64,000 nucleotides of DNA, from the NCBI GenBank assembly GCA_042408665.1, contig JBHOQW010000106.1:10274-74273 (forward strand), given 5' to 3'. Under the pieces are notes generated by a model. It was not told the origin of the DNA. It did no database searches and saw nothing but the letters and a program-made list of their open reading frames with translations. Position numbers and translations under genes: made by a program. The DNA comes from CAUJGQ01 sp042408665 (GTDB taxonomy: Bacteria > Chloroflexota > Dehalococcoidia > CAUJGQ01). Positions 35,853-45,126 of the stretch are shown in pieces. How positions within the stretch are numbered: the stretch's first letter is position 1; each line of letters starts with the position of its first letter.

Positions 35853-36374
35853 ATGGACGTGCAAGCCTACCTGCGGCACTTCATCGGGCTCTTGCATCGG
35901 CAGTACGAGCAGGTGCTCGGCGACCTGACCGAGGCGCAGTTCTACTTCCGGCCCAGCGCTAACACCAACCACATCGCGTTCACCGCCTGGCACTGGGTGC
36001 GAACGGAGGATAACGTGATCAACTTCGCGCTCCAGCGCCGACCCACCGTCTGGGTGGAGCGTGGCCTTGACGCCGCATGGGGCTTGCCCAAGGCAGCGCA
36101 GGGTACGGGCATGCCCCCACAAGAGGCCCACGCCCTGCGTCTGCCCTCCATCGCGGCGTTCCTTGACTACGCCCGTGCCGTCTGGGCCGCCACCGACCGC
36201 TACCTGGACTCGATCACACCCGAGGAGCTCAGCCGGATCACCAAGGTGAACCCGTTCGGCGAGATCCCGGTGCTCCAGGCCATTGGTCAGACCGTCATCG
36301 CCCACGGCAATCAGCACCTGGGCGAGATCTGGCTGACGCGCGAAATCCAGGGCCTCACCGGCATCGGCATGTAG
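35853..36374 (+). CDS. DinB-family protein
   Basis: A 173-residue four-helix protein of the DinB/DUF664 superfamily. Putative metal-site residues include the His of TNHIAFTAWHWV (near residue 40) and the C-terminal TVIAHGNQHLGEI motif, both typical. The ATG at 35853 has GAGGAG upstream and a TAGGAT hexamer near 35797 could be its -10 box. The substrate is unknown; it is unrelated in sequence to the DinB-like protein at 20188-20655 beyond the fold. Confidence 0.87.
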   Translation: MDVQAYLRHFIGLLHRQYEQVLGDLTEAQFYFRPSANTNHIAFTAWHWVRTEDNVINFALQRRPTVWVERGLDAAWGLPKAAQGTGMPPQEAHALRLPSIAAFLDYARAVWAATDRYLDSITPEELSRITKVNPFGEIPVLQAIGQTVIAHGNQHLGEIWLTREIQGLTGIGM

Positions 36375-36776
36375 CCTCCGTCCCCGTCCCCGCCCCGCCG
36401 AGGCTGCCCGCGCCCTAGCCGACCGCGACGCCAGGCGCCGGCGCGGTGCCCGGTTGCTGGAACAGGCCGAGCGCGTCGATCCACGCCGGCGCTCCCCGAT
36501 GCGGCCCTCTGGCACGCGGTGGCCGACGACGCCGCTCATCGACCCCTGCCGCCCTATCGGCGGGATGCCAGAGACTCACCGGTGGGCACGTCCGTGCCGG
36601 TGATATGGCTCACCGCCAGCTCGCCCACACCGATCCGGTCCTCTTGCTCGGTCCCCACCGATACCGGTGGGACGGCACCAGAGGGCGCTCGGACCCACGT
36701 ATGGGGTGCCGCCGCGCGTGGCGGCGCCGCGAGCAGAGCGTGGAAGCGCGCGATGATCTGTTTCGGCCCGGAACGG
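36375..36776. other. 402-base gap without a recognised gene
   Basis: No conserved gene is seen here. A minus-strand frame continues past the secreted-protein stop to 36554 with fairly protein-like sequence (IIARFHALLAAPPRAAA and ELAVSHITGTDVPTGES), but it starts inside the neighbouring gene, has no ribosome site and matches nothing I know; it might be a decayed remnant. A 7-base hairpin CCCACCG/CGGTGGG at 36654-36671 lies about 105 bases after the gene ending at 36777. Confidence 0.35.
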
Positions 36777-37469
36777 TCACACCACGCGAAATTCCACGCG
36801 GAGGAACTGGCCGTCGGCGCAGCGCACGGACAACAGGCCGAAGCCGGGTGTGTCGCTCGGCAGGACGTCAAAGTGGATGACGGCGATCCCCGAAGGCGCC
36901 GCCGCCACCGCCACGGGGATGAACCGGAAGGTGCCACCGCTGGGCACGTTCACCCCGCCCGTGCAGACATAGCCTGGCAGCGTGCCGATCTGTGCCTCGA
37001 CCGTCTCGCCCCGCCGTACCACGGCGGGCGCCAGGAGCACACCGGGGGGCACAACCACCGGCGGCGTGGCCGGGGTCACCGTGACCGGCGGCATCGGTTC
37101 TATCCAGGGGTGATAGGTGCCGGGCTCACGCATGCAGATGAACACCGGCTCGAACGGCGCGGTAACGGTGAGGTAGTCGTTAACCCCGTCGGCGCCCGAC
37201 GGGGAGAAAGCCCGGAAACGGCCTTCTCCCACATAGATGAAGATGCCGAGCAAAGCGCCAGCCGGGCTGATCCGCGTCGCCACCTCCCGAAGCGGCGTGC
37301 CGGCCGCTTCGGCCAGGGCCACGTTCGTGCAGCCCGGCGCCAGCGACACAGCCGCTTGCGCGTGCACCGGCCATGACCACGGGCGGTGGGCCGCTCCGCT
37401 AAGGGCCACGACCAACCCCAGCGCCGCGGCGACCAGGAAGCGCGCCCGCGCCGCACCTCTCCCCGGCAT
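36777..37469 (-). CDS. Secreted hypothetical protein
   Basis: A 230-residue protein with a signal peptide (basic start GRGAARAR, hydrophobic residues 11-27, probable cleavage after VHA near residue 38) and no lipobox. The mature part is Val/Pro-rich beta-type sequence with four or five cysteines and a proline-rich linker (EPMPPVTVTPATPPVVVPPG) separating two possible Ig-like or beta-sandwich domains. No family is recognised. GAGGAAGG precedes the ATG at 37469 by 5 bases. It is divergent from the MFS gene. Confidence 0.75.
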   Translation of the reverse strand: MPGRGAARARFLVAAALGLVVALSGAAHRPWSWPVHAQAAVSLAPGCTNVALAEAAGTPLREVATRISPAGALLGIFIYVGEGRFRAFSPSGADGVNDYLTVTAPFEPVFICMREPGTYHPWIEPMPPVTVTPATPPVVVPPGVLLAPAVVRRGETVEAQIGTLPGYVCTGGVNVPSGGTFRFIPVAVAAAPSGIAVIHFDVLPSDTPGFGLLSVRCADGQFLRVEFRVV

Positions 37470-37611
37470 CGTGCCTTCCTCGGTCCAAACGCTGGAATGA
37501 GGGCACCATAGCCCCCTCGCCCAGCGGCGGTCAAGCGCCCGCGCCACCCCCTCCGCGAACACGCTCGGGCTGCTATGCTCCTTCCACCACCTGTCACCGC
37601 CTGGGGCCACC

Positions 37612-38949
37612 ATGCCGCCCGCGCGTGCCACCGATGCGCGTGACGAGCGCCTCCCGTCCGGGCTGCAGCGCACCTTTGCCGCGCTGGGGGAGCCCGGCTA
37701 TCGCATCCTCTGGTGGGGGACGCTGTTCTCCTTCCTGGGGATGCAGATGCAGGTGGTGGCCCGCGGGTACCTCGCCTACGAGCTCACCGGCCGGAACACC
37801 GCGCTGGGCGGCGTGATGATCGCGTTCGGCGTGCCCCAACTGCTGCTCTCCCTCTGGGGAGGCGTGGTGGCGGATCGGCTGCCCAAGCGCAACGTGCTCA
37901 TGGTCTGGCAGGCGGTGCTCGCCACCACCTCCGGCCTGATGGCCATCGCCATCGCCACCGACCACATCGCCTACTGGATGCTCCTGGCCACGGCCGTGGT
38001 TACCGGTGTGGCCTTTTCCTTCATCGGTCCGGCGCGGCAGGCGTTCATCGGTGACCTCGTACCCGGGCATCTGATGGGCAACGCCATCGTGCTGCAACAG
38101 GCCAATATGAACGGCACCCGCGTCTTCGGGCCGGCGCTGGCCGGGGCGCTAATCGCCACGCCGCTGGTCGGTATGGCGGGGGTGTACGCCCTCACCACGT
38201 TCGGCTTTCTCGTGGCGGTTGCCACCATGGGGCGCCTGCCGCCCGGCCTCCCGCAGCCGGGTGCCGACCGGCGCTCACCGCTGCAGGACACGCTGGACGG
38301 GCTGCGGTACGTCGTCCACGACCGGCCGATCGGGATTCTGCTGCTAATGTCGTTCTGCGTGGTCTCGCTGGCCTTTCCCTATCAGGGCTTTCTCGCCTCC
38401 GTGGCCAAAAGCGAGTTCCGGCGCGGTGCGGTGGCGCTGGGCGCGCTCTCCTCGGCGGCTGCCATCGGTGCCCTGGGGGCGACGCTCGTCGTCGCCGGGT
38501 TGACCGGTCACCGCCATGTCTGGCACGTGCAGGCCCTCTCCGGCATGGCCTTCGGTGCCGCGCTCATCGCCTTTGGCGTCACGCCTCGCTTCGAACTGGC
38601 CTTGCTCGCCATCCTGCTGGTCGGCGCCTTCGCCAGCGCCTTTCAATCGCTGAACAACGCTCTGGCGATGACGCTCACCGAGCCGCGGTACTACGGTCGG
38701 GTACAGGCCCTGCTGGGCATCGGCTGGAGCCTGTTCGGCATTGTGTCGCTGCCCCTCGGCGTCGTGGCCGACGCCATCGGCATCCGCCTCACGCTCGCCC
38801 TCATGGGCCTGAGCGCGATCATCACGGTGGCGGGGTTGCACCTGCTCGCCCTGCTCACCGGTGCCAGCCGGAAGCCGTACGCCCACCGCTCCGCGGTGGC
38901 GGGCGCGGCGTTCGGCGAGAAGCCCACCTCGCGCCGCCCGCACCGCTAG
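37612..38949 (+). CDS. MFS transporter (EntS-like efflux type)
   Basis: A 445-residue membrane protein with about 12 hydrophobic helices and the MFS_3 exporter pattern: FLGMQMQVVARGYLAYELTG, GGVVADRLPKRNVLM between helices 2 and 3, and LGVVADAIGIRL in the second half. Related proteins export siderophores, drugs or other metabolites. The substrate is not evident and no biosynthetic genes adjoin it. The ATG at 37612 has only a weak ribosome site; a TATGCT hexamer about 35 bases upstream may be its -10 box. Confidence 0.9.
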   Translation: MPPARATDARDERLPSGLQRTFAALGEPGYRILWWGTLFSFLGMQMQVVARGYLAYELTGRNTALGGVMIAFGVPQLLLSLWGGVVADRLPKRNVLMVWQAVLATTSGLMAIAIATDHIAYWMLLATAVVTGVAFSFIGPARQAFIGDLVPGHLMGNAIVLQQANMNGTRVFGPALAGALIATPLVGMAGVYALTTFGFLVAVATMGRLPPGLPQPGADRRSPLQDTLDGLRYVVHDRPIGILLLMSFCVVSLAFPYQGFLASVAKSEFRRGAVALGALSSAAAIGALGATLVVAGLTGHRHVWHVQALSGMAFGAALIAFGVTPRFELALLAILLVGAFASAFQSLNNALAMTLTEPRYYGRVQALLGIGWSLFGIVSLPLGVVADAIGIRLTLALMGLSAIITVAGLHLLALLTGASRKPYAHRSAVAGAAFGEKPTSRRPHR

Positions 38950-38984
38950 GGCACCCCAGTGCATCGCGCGCCCCGGCGCGCGGG

Positions 38985-41609
38985 TCAGGGCAGGGGGCGC
39001 GCGGCAAGCCGCAGCGTCAGCCCCTTTCGGATCGTCTCCAGGCGAACCGGGTCGCGCACCGGCTCGCCGTCCAGGCTGCGCACGTAGAACGTGTCCACCA
39101 CGTCCCGCCCCTGGGTGTCTACCTTGGCCAGACGGATGTCGAGCCCCAGCTCGAACAGGGCCCGGGCGATGTCATGCAGGAGACCCACCCGGTCCGCGCA
39201 GTGGACCTCGACGACGGTGAACCCCTCCGAGGCGGCCGTGTCCACCAGCACCTCCACCCGCCCGTCACCGCCTGGGCGGCGGTAGGCGCGGGCCTTCTCG
39301 CGCAGCAGATCCTCGAGCGGCAGCTCGCCGCGCACGGCCCGCGCCATGTCCGCGCGCACGCGCGCCCAGCGCTGCTCGTCGATCGCCCCGCCCAACGCGT
39401 CCCCCACGTGGAACGAGTCCAACACGACGCCGTCCGCACGGGTGAAGAAGCGGCCGTCCAGCACGGAGACGTTGTGCAGGGCGAACACGCCGGAGAGCAC
39501 CGCCAGCAGACCGGGCCGATCGTGCGCCACCACCACCACGTTGGTGGCAGCGGCGCCCGGCCGCACGTCCACGCGCACGCCGCCTGGTTCCGGTGGCGGC
39601 GTCATGGCCTCCAGGTGGCGCAGCACATCCTGTGGCTCAAAGGAGGGAAGATAGCTGGGCGGCATGGCCTGCACGTGCTCACGCACCAGCCCCGGCTCGA
39701 ACCGCCCCGCCGCCGCCCGCTCCAGCTCCCGCAACAGCCGCTCGGCCAGCGGGGAACGCTTTTCGGCCGAGGCACGGCGCGCCAGCTCATCGGCGGCGCG
39801 GGCGAACAGCGCCCGCACCAGCGACGCCTTCCACGGCGTCCACACCGCTGGACCGGTGGCGCGCGCGTCGGCTACGGCCAGCAGGAAGAGAATGCGGAGG
39901 GTGCGCGGGTCACCGGCCTGGTCGGCCACGTGCGTTACCACCCGCGGGTCGTCGATATCGCGACGGGTGGCCACGGTGGGCAGCAGCAGGTGGTGACGCA
40001 CGGCGCGGGTGACGGCGCCGGTCAGCGCCGGGCCGAAGCGGGCGCGGCGGCAGAAGGCGGCCGCCGCCTCCGCGCCCACCACGGCGTGGTCGCCGGGCCA
40101 GCCCTTGCCGATGTCGTGCAGGAGCGCCGCCAGTAGGGCATCATCCAGCGTCTTCAGCTCGCGCGCCACGTCGTGGCACCACGGCTCGCCGCTCTCCGGC
40201 CGACTGATGGCCAGGAGCTCCTGCACGGTCCGCCACAGGTGCACGTCGAGGGGGTGGAGGTGGAAGGGAACGTGCTGCGGGGCGGCCACGGTGTGACGCC
40301 ACTCCGGCAGGGCACGCGCCACCCAGCCCAACTCGTCCAGGGCGGTGAACACCTCCCATCCACGCCGGCCGGCGGCCAGGAGACGGAGCAGCGCCGCCCG
40401 ATCCGCGCGGTCCCACGCCGGCCCACCGGCCGAGCGAATAAGTTCCGCCTCCTCCGCCGTGAACACCCTTCGGTCGGCGGGACGGGCCAGCGCCCCTGCG
40501 GCCAGCACCAGCGGCGAGGTGGTGCCACCATCCGGGGCCGCGATGGTCTGGGTGGTGCGCCGGCGGAGGATCACACCACGCACGAGGGAGAGCGGCGGGG
40601 ACGGAGAGGTGGAGGGAGATCGCATCCCGCCATCACCCTGACCCAACCGCCCGCCGACCGGTCCCCCGCCCGAAGGCGCCCCCCGACGCTGCCGCGGGCC
40701 GGCCAGCGCCTCACCCCAGTGTTCGCCCACCAGGCGGTCCACGATGCGCATGGCGGTGTACAGGCGCCGACCGGCGGCGTGCACGTCCAGCCCCAGCCAG
40801 CCGGCGGCGGGGGCGCGCAGGTCGAACGCGTACACGTCGAAGCGCCGCCCGGCCACCGCGTGCAGGGCGTTGCGCACGGCCAGGAGCGTGGCCCGCGCCT
40901 CGTCCTCCACGGGGGCCGGCGGCTCGGCGCCGACGCCGGTCAGCGTCCGCGCCAGCCGTTGCCAGTACAGGGCTTGGAGGGCACGCAGGCCGCCCCGCCC
41001 ATCCTTAAGGTTGGCCTCCTGAAGCTGGTCGGGCTCGCGGGCGCGGCGCTCGCGCTCGGCGGCCAGGAGGAAGCCGGCAAGGTCCAGCCGGCCGCGCCGC
41101 AGCAGGCGGCCCAGCCCCTCACGGAGCTCCGCCACCAGGGCGGCGTCCCCGGCCACCAGGCGGGCGTCGAGCAGAGCGGTGGCCGTCTCCGCACGCTCCC
41201 GCGCGGCCGTCAGTGCCTCTTTTACCGAGCGCACGGCGTGGCCGACGGTGAGGCGGGCATCCCACAGGGGGTACAGCACCGCCTCCACCGCCCCCGGTGG
41301 CAGGCGACCGCCGTGCAACAGCATCACGTCCACGTCGGAGTGCAGGCACAACTCACCGCGGCCGTAACCGCCAACGGCCACAATCGCCAGCTGCCTGCCC
41401 GCATCGGGCGGCAGGAGAGCGACCAGGCAGCGGTCCAGCGTCTCGGTCAAGGCCCGGCAGACGTCTGGGCCACCGTCGCCCAGGCGCCGCTGCGCCAGCC
41501 GGGCGCGCAGGGCGGTGAAGTCCGCCAGCCCCGGCTTGCCGAGGACCTCGGTGGCCCCCTCCGCCCGCTGAGGCGACAGGGCGCCGCGCGTCGCATCGCT
41601 AGAGGGCAT
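38985..41609 (-). CDS. glnD: [Protein-PII] uridylyltransferase/uridylyl-removing enzyme
   Basis: An 874-residue bifunctional sensor that uridylylates PII when glutamine is low and removes UMP when it is high. The nucleotidyltransferase motif GGYGRGELCLHSDVD is at residues 80-94, followed by the helical domain. The HD hydrolase motif is HDIGKGWPGDH. Two C-terminal ACT domains (AHDRPGLLAVLSGVFALH and CADRVGLLHDIARALFE) sense glutamine. A Pro/Ser/Gly-rich insert lies between the NT and HD domains. Its start overlaps the glnB end by 11 bases, giving amt-glnB-glnD in one direction, an arrangement also known in Actinobacteria. Confidence 0.96.
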   Translation of the reverse strand: MPSSDATRGALSPQRAEGATEVLGKPGLADFTALRARLAQRRLGDGGPDVCRALTETLDRCLVALLPPDAGRQLAIVAVGGYGRGELCLHSDVDVMLLHGGRLPPGAVEAVLYPLWDARLTVGHAVRSVKEALTAARERAETATALLDARLVAGDAALVAELREGLGRLLRRGRLDLAGFLLAAERERRAREPDQLQEANLKDGRGGLRALQALYWQRLARTLTGVGAEPPAPVEDEARATLLAVRNALHAVAGRRFDVYAFDLRAPAAGWLGLDVHAAGRRLYTAMRIVDRLVGEHWGEALAGPRQRRGAPSGGGPVGGRLGQGDGGMRSPSTSPSPPLSLVRGVILRRRTTQTIAAPDGGTTSPLVLAAGALARPADRRVFTAEEAELIRSAGGPAWDRADRAALLRLLAAGRRGWEVFTALDELGWVARALPEWRHTVAAPQHVPFHLHPLDVHLWRTVQELLAISRPESGEPWCHDVARELKTLDDALLAALLHDIGKGWPGDHAVVGAEAAAAFCRRARFGPALTGAVTRAVRHHLLLPTVATRRDIDDPRVVTHVADQAGDPRTLRILFLLAVADARATGPAVWTPWKASLVRALFARAADELARRASAEKRSPLAERLLRELERAAAGRFEPGLVREHVQAMPPSYLPSFEPQDVLRHLEAMTPPPEPGGVRVDVRPGAAATNVVVVAHDRPGLLAVLSGVFALHNVSVLDGRFFTRADGVVLDSFHVGDALGGAIDEQRWARVRADMARAVRGELPLEDLLREKARAYRRPGGDGRVEVLVDTAASEGFTVVEVHCADRVGLLHDIARALFELGLDIRLAKVDTQGRDVVDTFYVRSLDGEPVRDPVRLETIRKGLTLRLAARPLP

Positions 41610-41937
41610 CCCGTCCCCGCTCGCCGGTGCGGATGCGCACCACCTCCTCCACCGGCAAGACGGCGATCTTGCCGTCGCCGATGGTGCCGGTGCGCGCCGA
41701 CTTCTCGATGGCCGCTACCACGTCGTTGACCATGGGGTCGTCCACCAGGACGTCGATCCGCGTCTTGGGGACGAAGTCCACCTCGTACTCGGCGCCACGG
41801 TAGACCTCGGTGTGGCCGGCCTGGCGGCCGAAGCCGCGGACGTCGCTCACCGACAGGCCGGTGACGCCCACCCCCTTGAGCGCCGTCTTCACGTCTTCGA
41901 GCTTGAAGGGCTTGATAAAGGCAATGACCAGCTTCAC
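41599..41937 (-). CDS. glnB: Nitrogen regulatory PII protein
   Basis: A 112-residue trimeric signal protein that reports ATP/ADP and 2-oxoglutarate. The T-loop residues EVYRGAEYEVDFVPK hold Tyr51, the uridylylation site, and the C-terminal VVRIRTGERG is the PII B-loop/C-loop signature. The start is a GTG at 41937 with AAGGGGTGA upstream. Being between amt and glnD suggests the GlnK type, which binds the ammonium transporter; whether it should be called glnB or glnK cannot be decided from sequence alone. Confidence 0.96.
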   Translation of the reverse strand: MKLVIAFIKPFKLEDVKTALKGVGVTGLSVSDVRGFGRQAGHTEVYRGAEYEVDFVPKTRIDVLVDDPMVNDVVAAIEKSARTGTIGDGKIAVLPVEEVVRIRTGERGRDAL

Positions 41938-42052
41938 ACGTCACCCCTTCTGTGAAGGAGCCCGCACCCGGGGCCCCGCTGTGCGGCTTGTAGCGGAGGC
42001 GGGGCGCCGGCGGGCGCCGGGGCCTGCCCACCGTCCAGCTCTCTGGACCGTA

Positions 42053-43294
42053 TCACGCCACTTCAGAGAGTGTGTATGCCTGCTCCTCGTGCAGGGAGAT
42101 ATCCAGCCCCGTGCGCTCCTGCTCCTCGGTGGCGCGCAGGCCGACCACCACATCGACCAGCTTGGCGAGGACGAAGCTCACCACGAAGCCAAAGACGAGC
42201 ACGGCCACCACGGCCACCACCTGCTTCCCGAAGAAGGCCACATCGCCATAGATGAGCCCCTGCGCGTCGCCTAGGCCTTCCGGGTTGATGGAGCGTTGGG
42301 CGAACACGCCCAAGAGCAGCGAGCCGACAATGCCGCCCACCAGGTGTACACCCACCACATCGAGCGAGTCGTCGTAGCGCAGCTTGAACTTGAGGCTGAC
42401 GGCCAGGAAGCAGATCACCCCGGCGGCGATGCCGATCACGATCGCCGCCAGCGGGCCGACGAAGCCGGCGCACGGGGTGATGGCAACGAGCCCGGCCACC
42501 GCGCCGGAGGCCGCGCCCAGGGTGGTGGGCTTGCCCGTTTTGATCCACTCAGCCGCCACCCAGCCAAGCGCGGCCATCGCGGCGGCCACGTGCGTGGCCA
42601 CAAAGGCGCTGGCCGCCAGGCGGCCGGCGGTGAGCGCCGAGCCGGCGTTGAAGCCGAACCAGCCGAACCAGAGGATGCCGGTGCCGATCAGCGTGAGCGG
42701 AAGGGAGTGCGGCCGGAACAGTTCGCGGCCGAAGCCCTTGCGTGGACCCAGGACCAGGACGCAGGCCAGGGCGGCGATGCCGGCGTTGATGTGCACCACC
42801 AGCCCGCCGGCGAAGTCGCGGGCGCCCATCTTGTAGATCCAGCCGTCCGAAGCAAACGCCCAGTGGGCGACGAGGGAGTACACGATCAGCGACCACAGGG
42901 TGCAGAACACCACCCAGGCCGAGAATTTCATCCGCTCGGCCACGGCGCCGGTGATCAGGGCGGGGGTGATGATGGCGAACATGAGCTGGAAGGCCATGAA
43001 GGCCGCGTCGGGCACCTTCGTACCCGGCCACGGGTTCTCACCCGTGATGTCCTTCAGACCGATGTAGCTCAGCTTGCCGATCAGCCCGCCGCCGGCATCG
43101 GGGCCAAAGGCCAGCGTAAAACCAACCAGCACCCAGATCAGCGTGACGATCGAGATGGTGAAGAAGTTCTTCATCAGCATGTTGAGGACGTTTTTGGACC
43201 TCACCATGCCGCCGTAAAACAACGCCAGGCCCGGCGTCATGAACAGCACCAGCGCCGCGCCGGCCAGCACCCATGCCGTGTCGCCCGTGTCCAT
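42053..43294 (-). CDS. amt: Ammonium transporter
   Basis: A 413-residue polytopic channel with 11 helices. The pore histidine pair lies in GGLVVHINAGIAAL and DVVGVHLVGGIVG; the Phe gate and the MVRSKNVLNMLMKNFF start region are typical of AmtB. It moves ammonium into the cell and is blocked by unmodified PII. The ATG at 43294 with GGGGAGG upstream is preferred over the longer frame. Upstream at 43370-43388 is a direct repeat GCTGAAAC-act-GCTGAAAC on the coding strand. Confidence 0.95.
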   Translation of the reverse strand: MDTGDTAWVLAGAALVLFMTPGLALFYGGMVRSKNVLNMLMKNFFTISIVTLIWVLVGFTLAFGPDAGGGLIGKLSYIGLKDITGENPWPGTKVPDAAFMAFQLMFAIITPALITGAVAERMKFSAWVVFCTLWSLIVYSLVAHWAFASDGWIYKMGARDFAGGLVVHINAGIAALACVLVLGPRKGFGRELFRPHSLPLTLIGTGILWFGWFGFNAGSALTAGRLAASAFVATHVAAAMAALGWVAAEWIKTGKPTTLGAASGAVAGLVAITPCAGFVGPLAAIVIGIAAGVICFLAVSLKFKLRYDDSLDVVGVHLVGGIVGSLLLGVFAQRSINPEGLGDAQGLIYGDVAFFGKQVVAVVAVLVFGFVVSFVLAKLVDVVVGLRATEEQERTGLDISLHEEQAYTLSEVA

Positions 43295-43369
43295 CGTGCC
43301 ACCTCCCCATACGCGCGCGGCGGCCGCAGCGTCGGCAGCCGCCCGTCGAGGGCATGGTGGCAAGCGCGC

Positions 43370-43388
43370 GTTTCAGCAGTGTTTCAGC
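43370..43388 (-). promoter_or_regulatory. Direct repeat upstream of amt, possible nitrogen-control site
   Basis: On the coding strand GCTGAAAC occurs twice with 11-base spacing (plus-strand GTTTCAGC at 43370-43377 and 43381-43388). The cores are GAAAC-N6-GAAAC, 76-95 bases upstream of the amt start. Actinobacterial GlnR sites contain GAAAC half-sites with 6-base spacers and control amt-glnK-glnD; no GlnR gene is present in this window, so the link is inference. Confidence 0.45.
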
Positions 43389-43415
43389 GAGATGAAGTTC
43401 CTGTTGCAGGTGTCG

Positions 43416-44144
43416 TTACCCGGCGTCGGCCGCCAGCGGATGGCGCTCCACCACGACCGCGCCCGTGGCCGTAAAGCGGACCACGTTCACCGAGCGCGCC
43501 AGCTCCGGCGAGCCGCAGTAGTAGGCCGGCACCGCGCCGTCACCCACCCGCACCGCCCGCTCCCAGTGGCCGAGGGCGACGTAGTCCGTGTCCAGGGCAC
43601 GCAGCTCCTCCGGGTGAATAAGCCAGGAGCGGTGATGGTCGTGCGGGCCGGAGACCCAGTGACCGTGCGCCGTGGTCACGTGGCGCCGCCCCGGTCGGCT
43701 GCGCGGGCGGGCGTCGGCCAGCGGGGACATATCAGCGTAGTCGTGGTGCGGCCGCCCCCAGATCTCCAGGTCCAGTTCCGGCAACACCACCACCTCGTCG
43801 TGGGTAACGCCAAAGACGTGCACGTTGGGCGGGTCGCTGAGGCCACCCCGCCGGTACACGGAGCCGGGAGCCAGACAATCGTGGTTGCCGGGCAGGATCA
43901 CCACCGGGATGGCGGCATCGGCCAGGGCGCGGGCGACGGCGTCCAGCAGGCGAAGCGGCACGCGGTTGTGGTCGAAGATGTCGCCGGCCAGAAGGAGCAG
44001 GTCGGCGCCCACGGTGCGGGCCGCCGCCAGCACGCGCGGCAGCGCGGCCAGCTCTGGCCCGTGCGGGGCGGCGCCGAGATGGAGGTCCGAGCTGTGCACG
44101 AGCACTAGCTCCCGCCTCGCGCCGCCATCGCCGTTCTGCCTCAC
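43416..44144 (-). CDS. Calcineurin-like metallophosphoesterase (SbcD/YfcE type)
   Basis: A 242-residue di-metal phosphoesterase. All motif blocks are visible in order: SDLHLG (near residue 19), LLAGDIFDHN, LPGNHD, AHGHW and the GHWER stretch near the end. It could be a nuclease (SbcD-like) or a phosphodiesterase; no SbcC partner is adjacent. It lies 121 bases from amt on the same strand. The amt promoter region lies between them. Confidence 0.9.
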   Translation of the reverse strand: MRQNGDGGARRELVLVHSSDLHLGAAPHGPELAALPRVLAAARTVGADLLLLAGDIFDHNRVPLRLLDAVARALADAAIPVVILPGNHDCLAPGSVYRRGGLSDPPNVHVFGVTHDEVVVLPELDLEIWGRPHHDYADMSPLADARPRSRPGRRHVTTAHGHWVSGPHDHHRSWLIHPEELRALDTDYVALGHWERAVRVGDGAVPAYYCGSPELARSVNVVRFTATGAVVVERHPLAADAG

Positions 44145-44319
44145 CCGCCGCCCTCCGCATCCGTTTACCCTGCCAGTCTGGCACAGGCACGCCGATGGCG
44201 GTAGGTCCGTACGCGGCGCGACAGAGAGGGGGGCAGATGGGCTATGGCTCGGCGTCCCCGCATCGATACCTCAAGGGGGCCACGGCTATGGCCCGTGCAG
44301 AGGCCGGGGGAAGATGGTC

Positions 44320-44796
44320 ATGAACCAGGACGCGCTGCGGCGGGCACTACGGGACGGTGACGGCAATCCACCGCTGCTCGACCCGGCCACCGGCGCCTTG
44401 AGCCGGGAGGCGTTCATCTTGCGGATAGAGGAGGCGGCCGCGCTGAGCGCGCGGCTCGGCCACGGCATCGCCATCGTCGTTGTTGAGGTCCAGTGGCCGC
44501 CGCCCGGTCCGCTGCTGGACGCCGTGCTGGGCGAGCTGGTGGACCGGCTGTGGGCGCGGGCGCGCCGCTCCGACAGCGTCGCCCGGTTGGCGGCCGATCG
44601 CCTGGCACTGCTGTTGCCGGCCACGGACCGGTACGGCGCCGCCCGCACCGCCGCGCGGCTGGAACGATTGCTGGCCGCGCCCTGCCGGGTGGGACCGCAG
44701 CCCCTGCAGCCGCGCCTTACGGTGCAGGTGGCCGGCACCCCGGCCGGTCGGCCTGCCGCCCCGGCCGACGTGCTGGCGCTGATCGACGCCGGCTGA
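44320..44796 (+). CDS. Degenerate GGDEF-domain protein
   Basis: A 158-residue protein with a GGDEF-like fold: DPATGALSREAFILRIEEA (the usual DxLTGLxNRRxF start) and VARLAADRLALLLPATDRYGA where active cyclases have the GGDEF motif. Here the motif is AADRL, so the metal- and GTP-binding residues and the I-site are missing. It is unlikely to make cyclic di-GMP and may bind nucleotide or act as a scaffold. GGGGGAAG lies six bases before the ATG at 44320; an ATG two codons upstream is less well placed. It overlaps no other gene and is divergent from the phosphoesterase. Confidence 0.8.
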   Translation: MNQDALRRALRDGDGNPPLLDPATGALSREAFILRIEEAAALSARLGHGIAIVVVEVQWPPPGPLLDAVLGELVDRLWARARRSDSVARLAADRLALLLPATDRYGAARTAARLERLLAAPCRVGPQPLQPRLTVQVAGTPAGRPAAPADVLALIDAG

Positions 44797-44811
44797 CACG
44801 GCCGCGCCGCG

Positions 44812-45093
44812 CTACACGACCAGGGCGCCTTCCGGCACCGGCGTCCCCGGCGCCAGCCCCTCCACCCGCACCCGGTCTGGCGGCCACAGGCTCAGCCGCA
44901 CCGTGAGCGCCTCGCGCCGGCCATGGACGTCCAACACGATCTCCTCGCCCATATCCAGGTGCTCGCGCAACGGCCGCGCGGCGCGCAGCACCACGGCGTT
45001 CACCGCCGGGGCCAGCTCCGGCCGGCGGGCCAGGTCATCTTGCGCCTGCTCGCTCAGCTCCACGGTAAACGGCGGCGGTGGCGGCTCGGCCAT
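44812..45093 (-). CDS. Small hypothetical protein
   Basis: A 93-residue soluble protein starting MAEPPPPPFTVELS with a short Pro run, then charged beta/helix sequence ending VRVEGLAPGTPVPEGALVV. I do not recognise a family. GGGAGGG lies 9 bases before the ATG at 45093; a GTG at 45126 is the upstream limit of the frame. It lies convergent with the GGDEF-like gene and 98 bases after the Ldh2-family gene, just beyond the palindromic repeat. Confidence 0.6.
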   Translation of the reverse strand: MAEPPPPPFTVELSEQAQDDLARRPELAPAVNAVVLRAARPLREHLDMGEEIVLDVHGRREALTVRLSLWPPDRVRVEGLAPGTPVPEGALVV

Positions 45094-45126
45094 GCCATCC
45101 ATCCCTCCCTCATCCCCAGCCCTCAC

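Noticed and set aside
44160..44200. Sigma-54 promoter-like TGGCAC
   Set aside because: The downstream element does not match TTGCA/T at the required spacing.
44145..44319. Possible cyclic di-GMP riboswitch before the GGDEF-like gene
   Set aside because: The expected GEMM core was not found; only a short repeated GGCTATGGC is seen.
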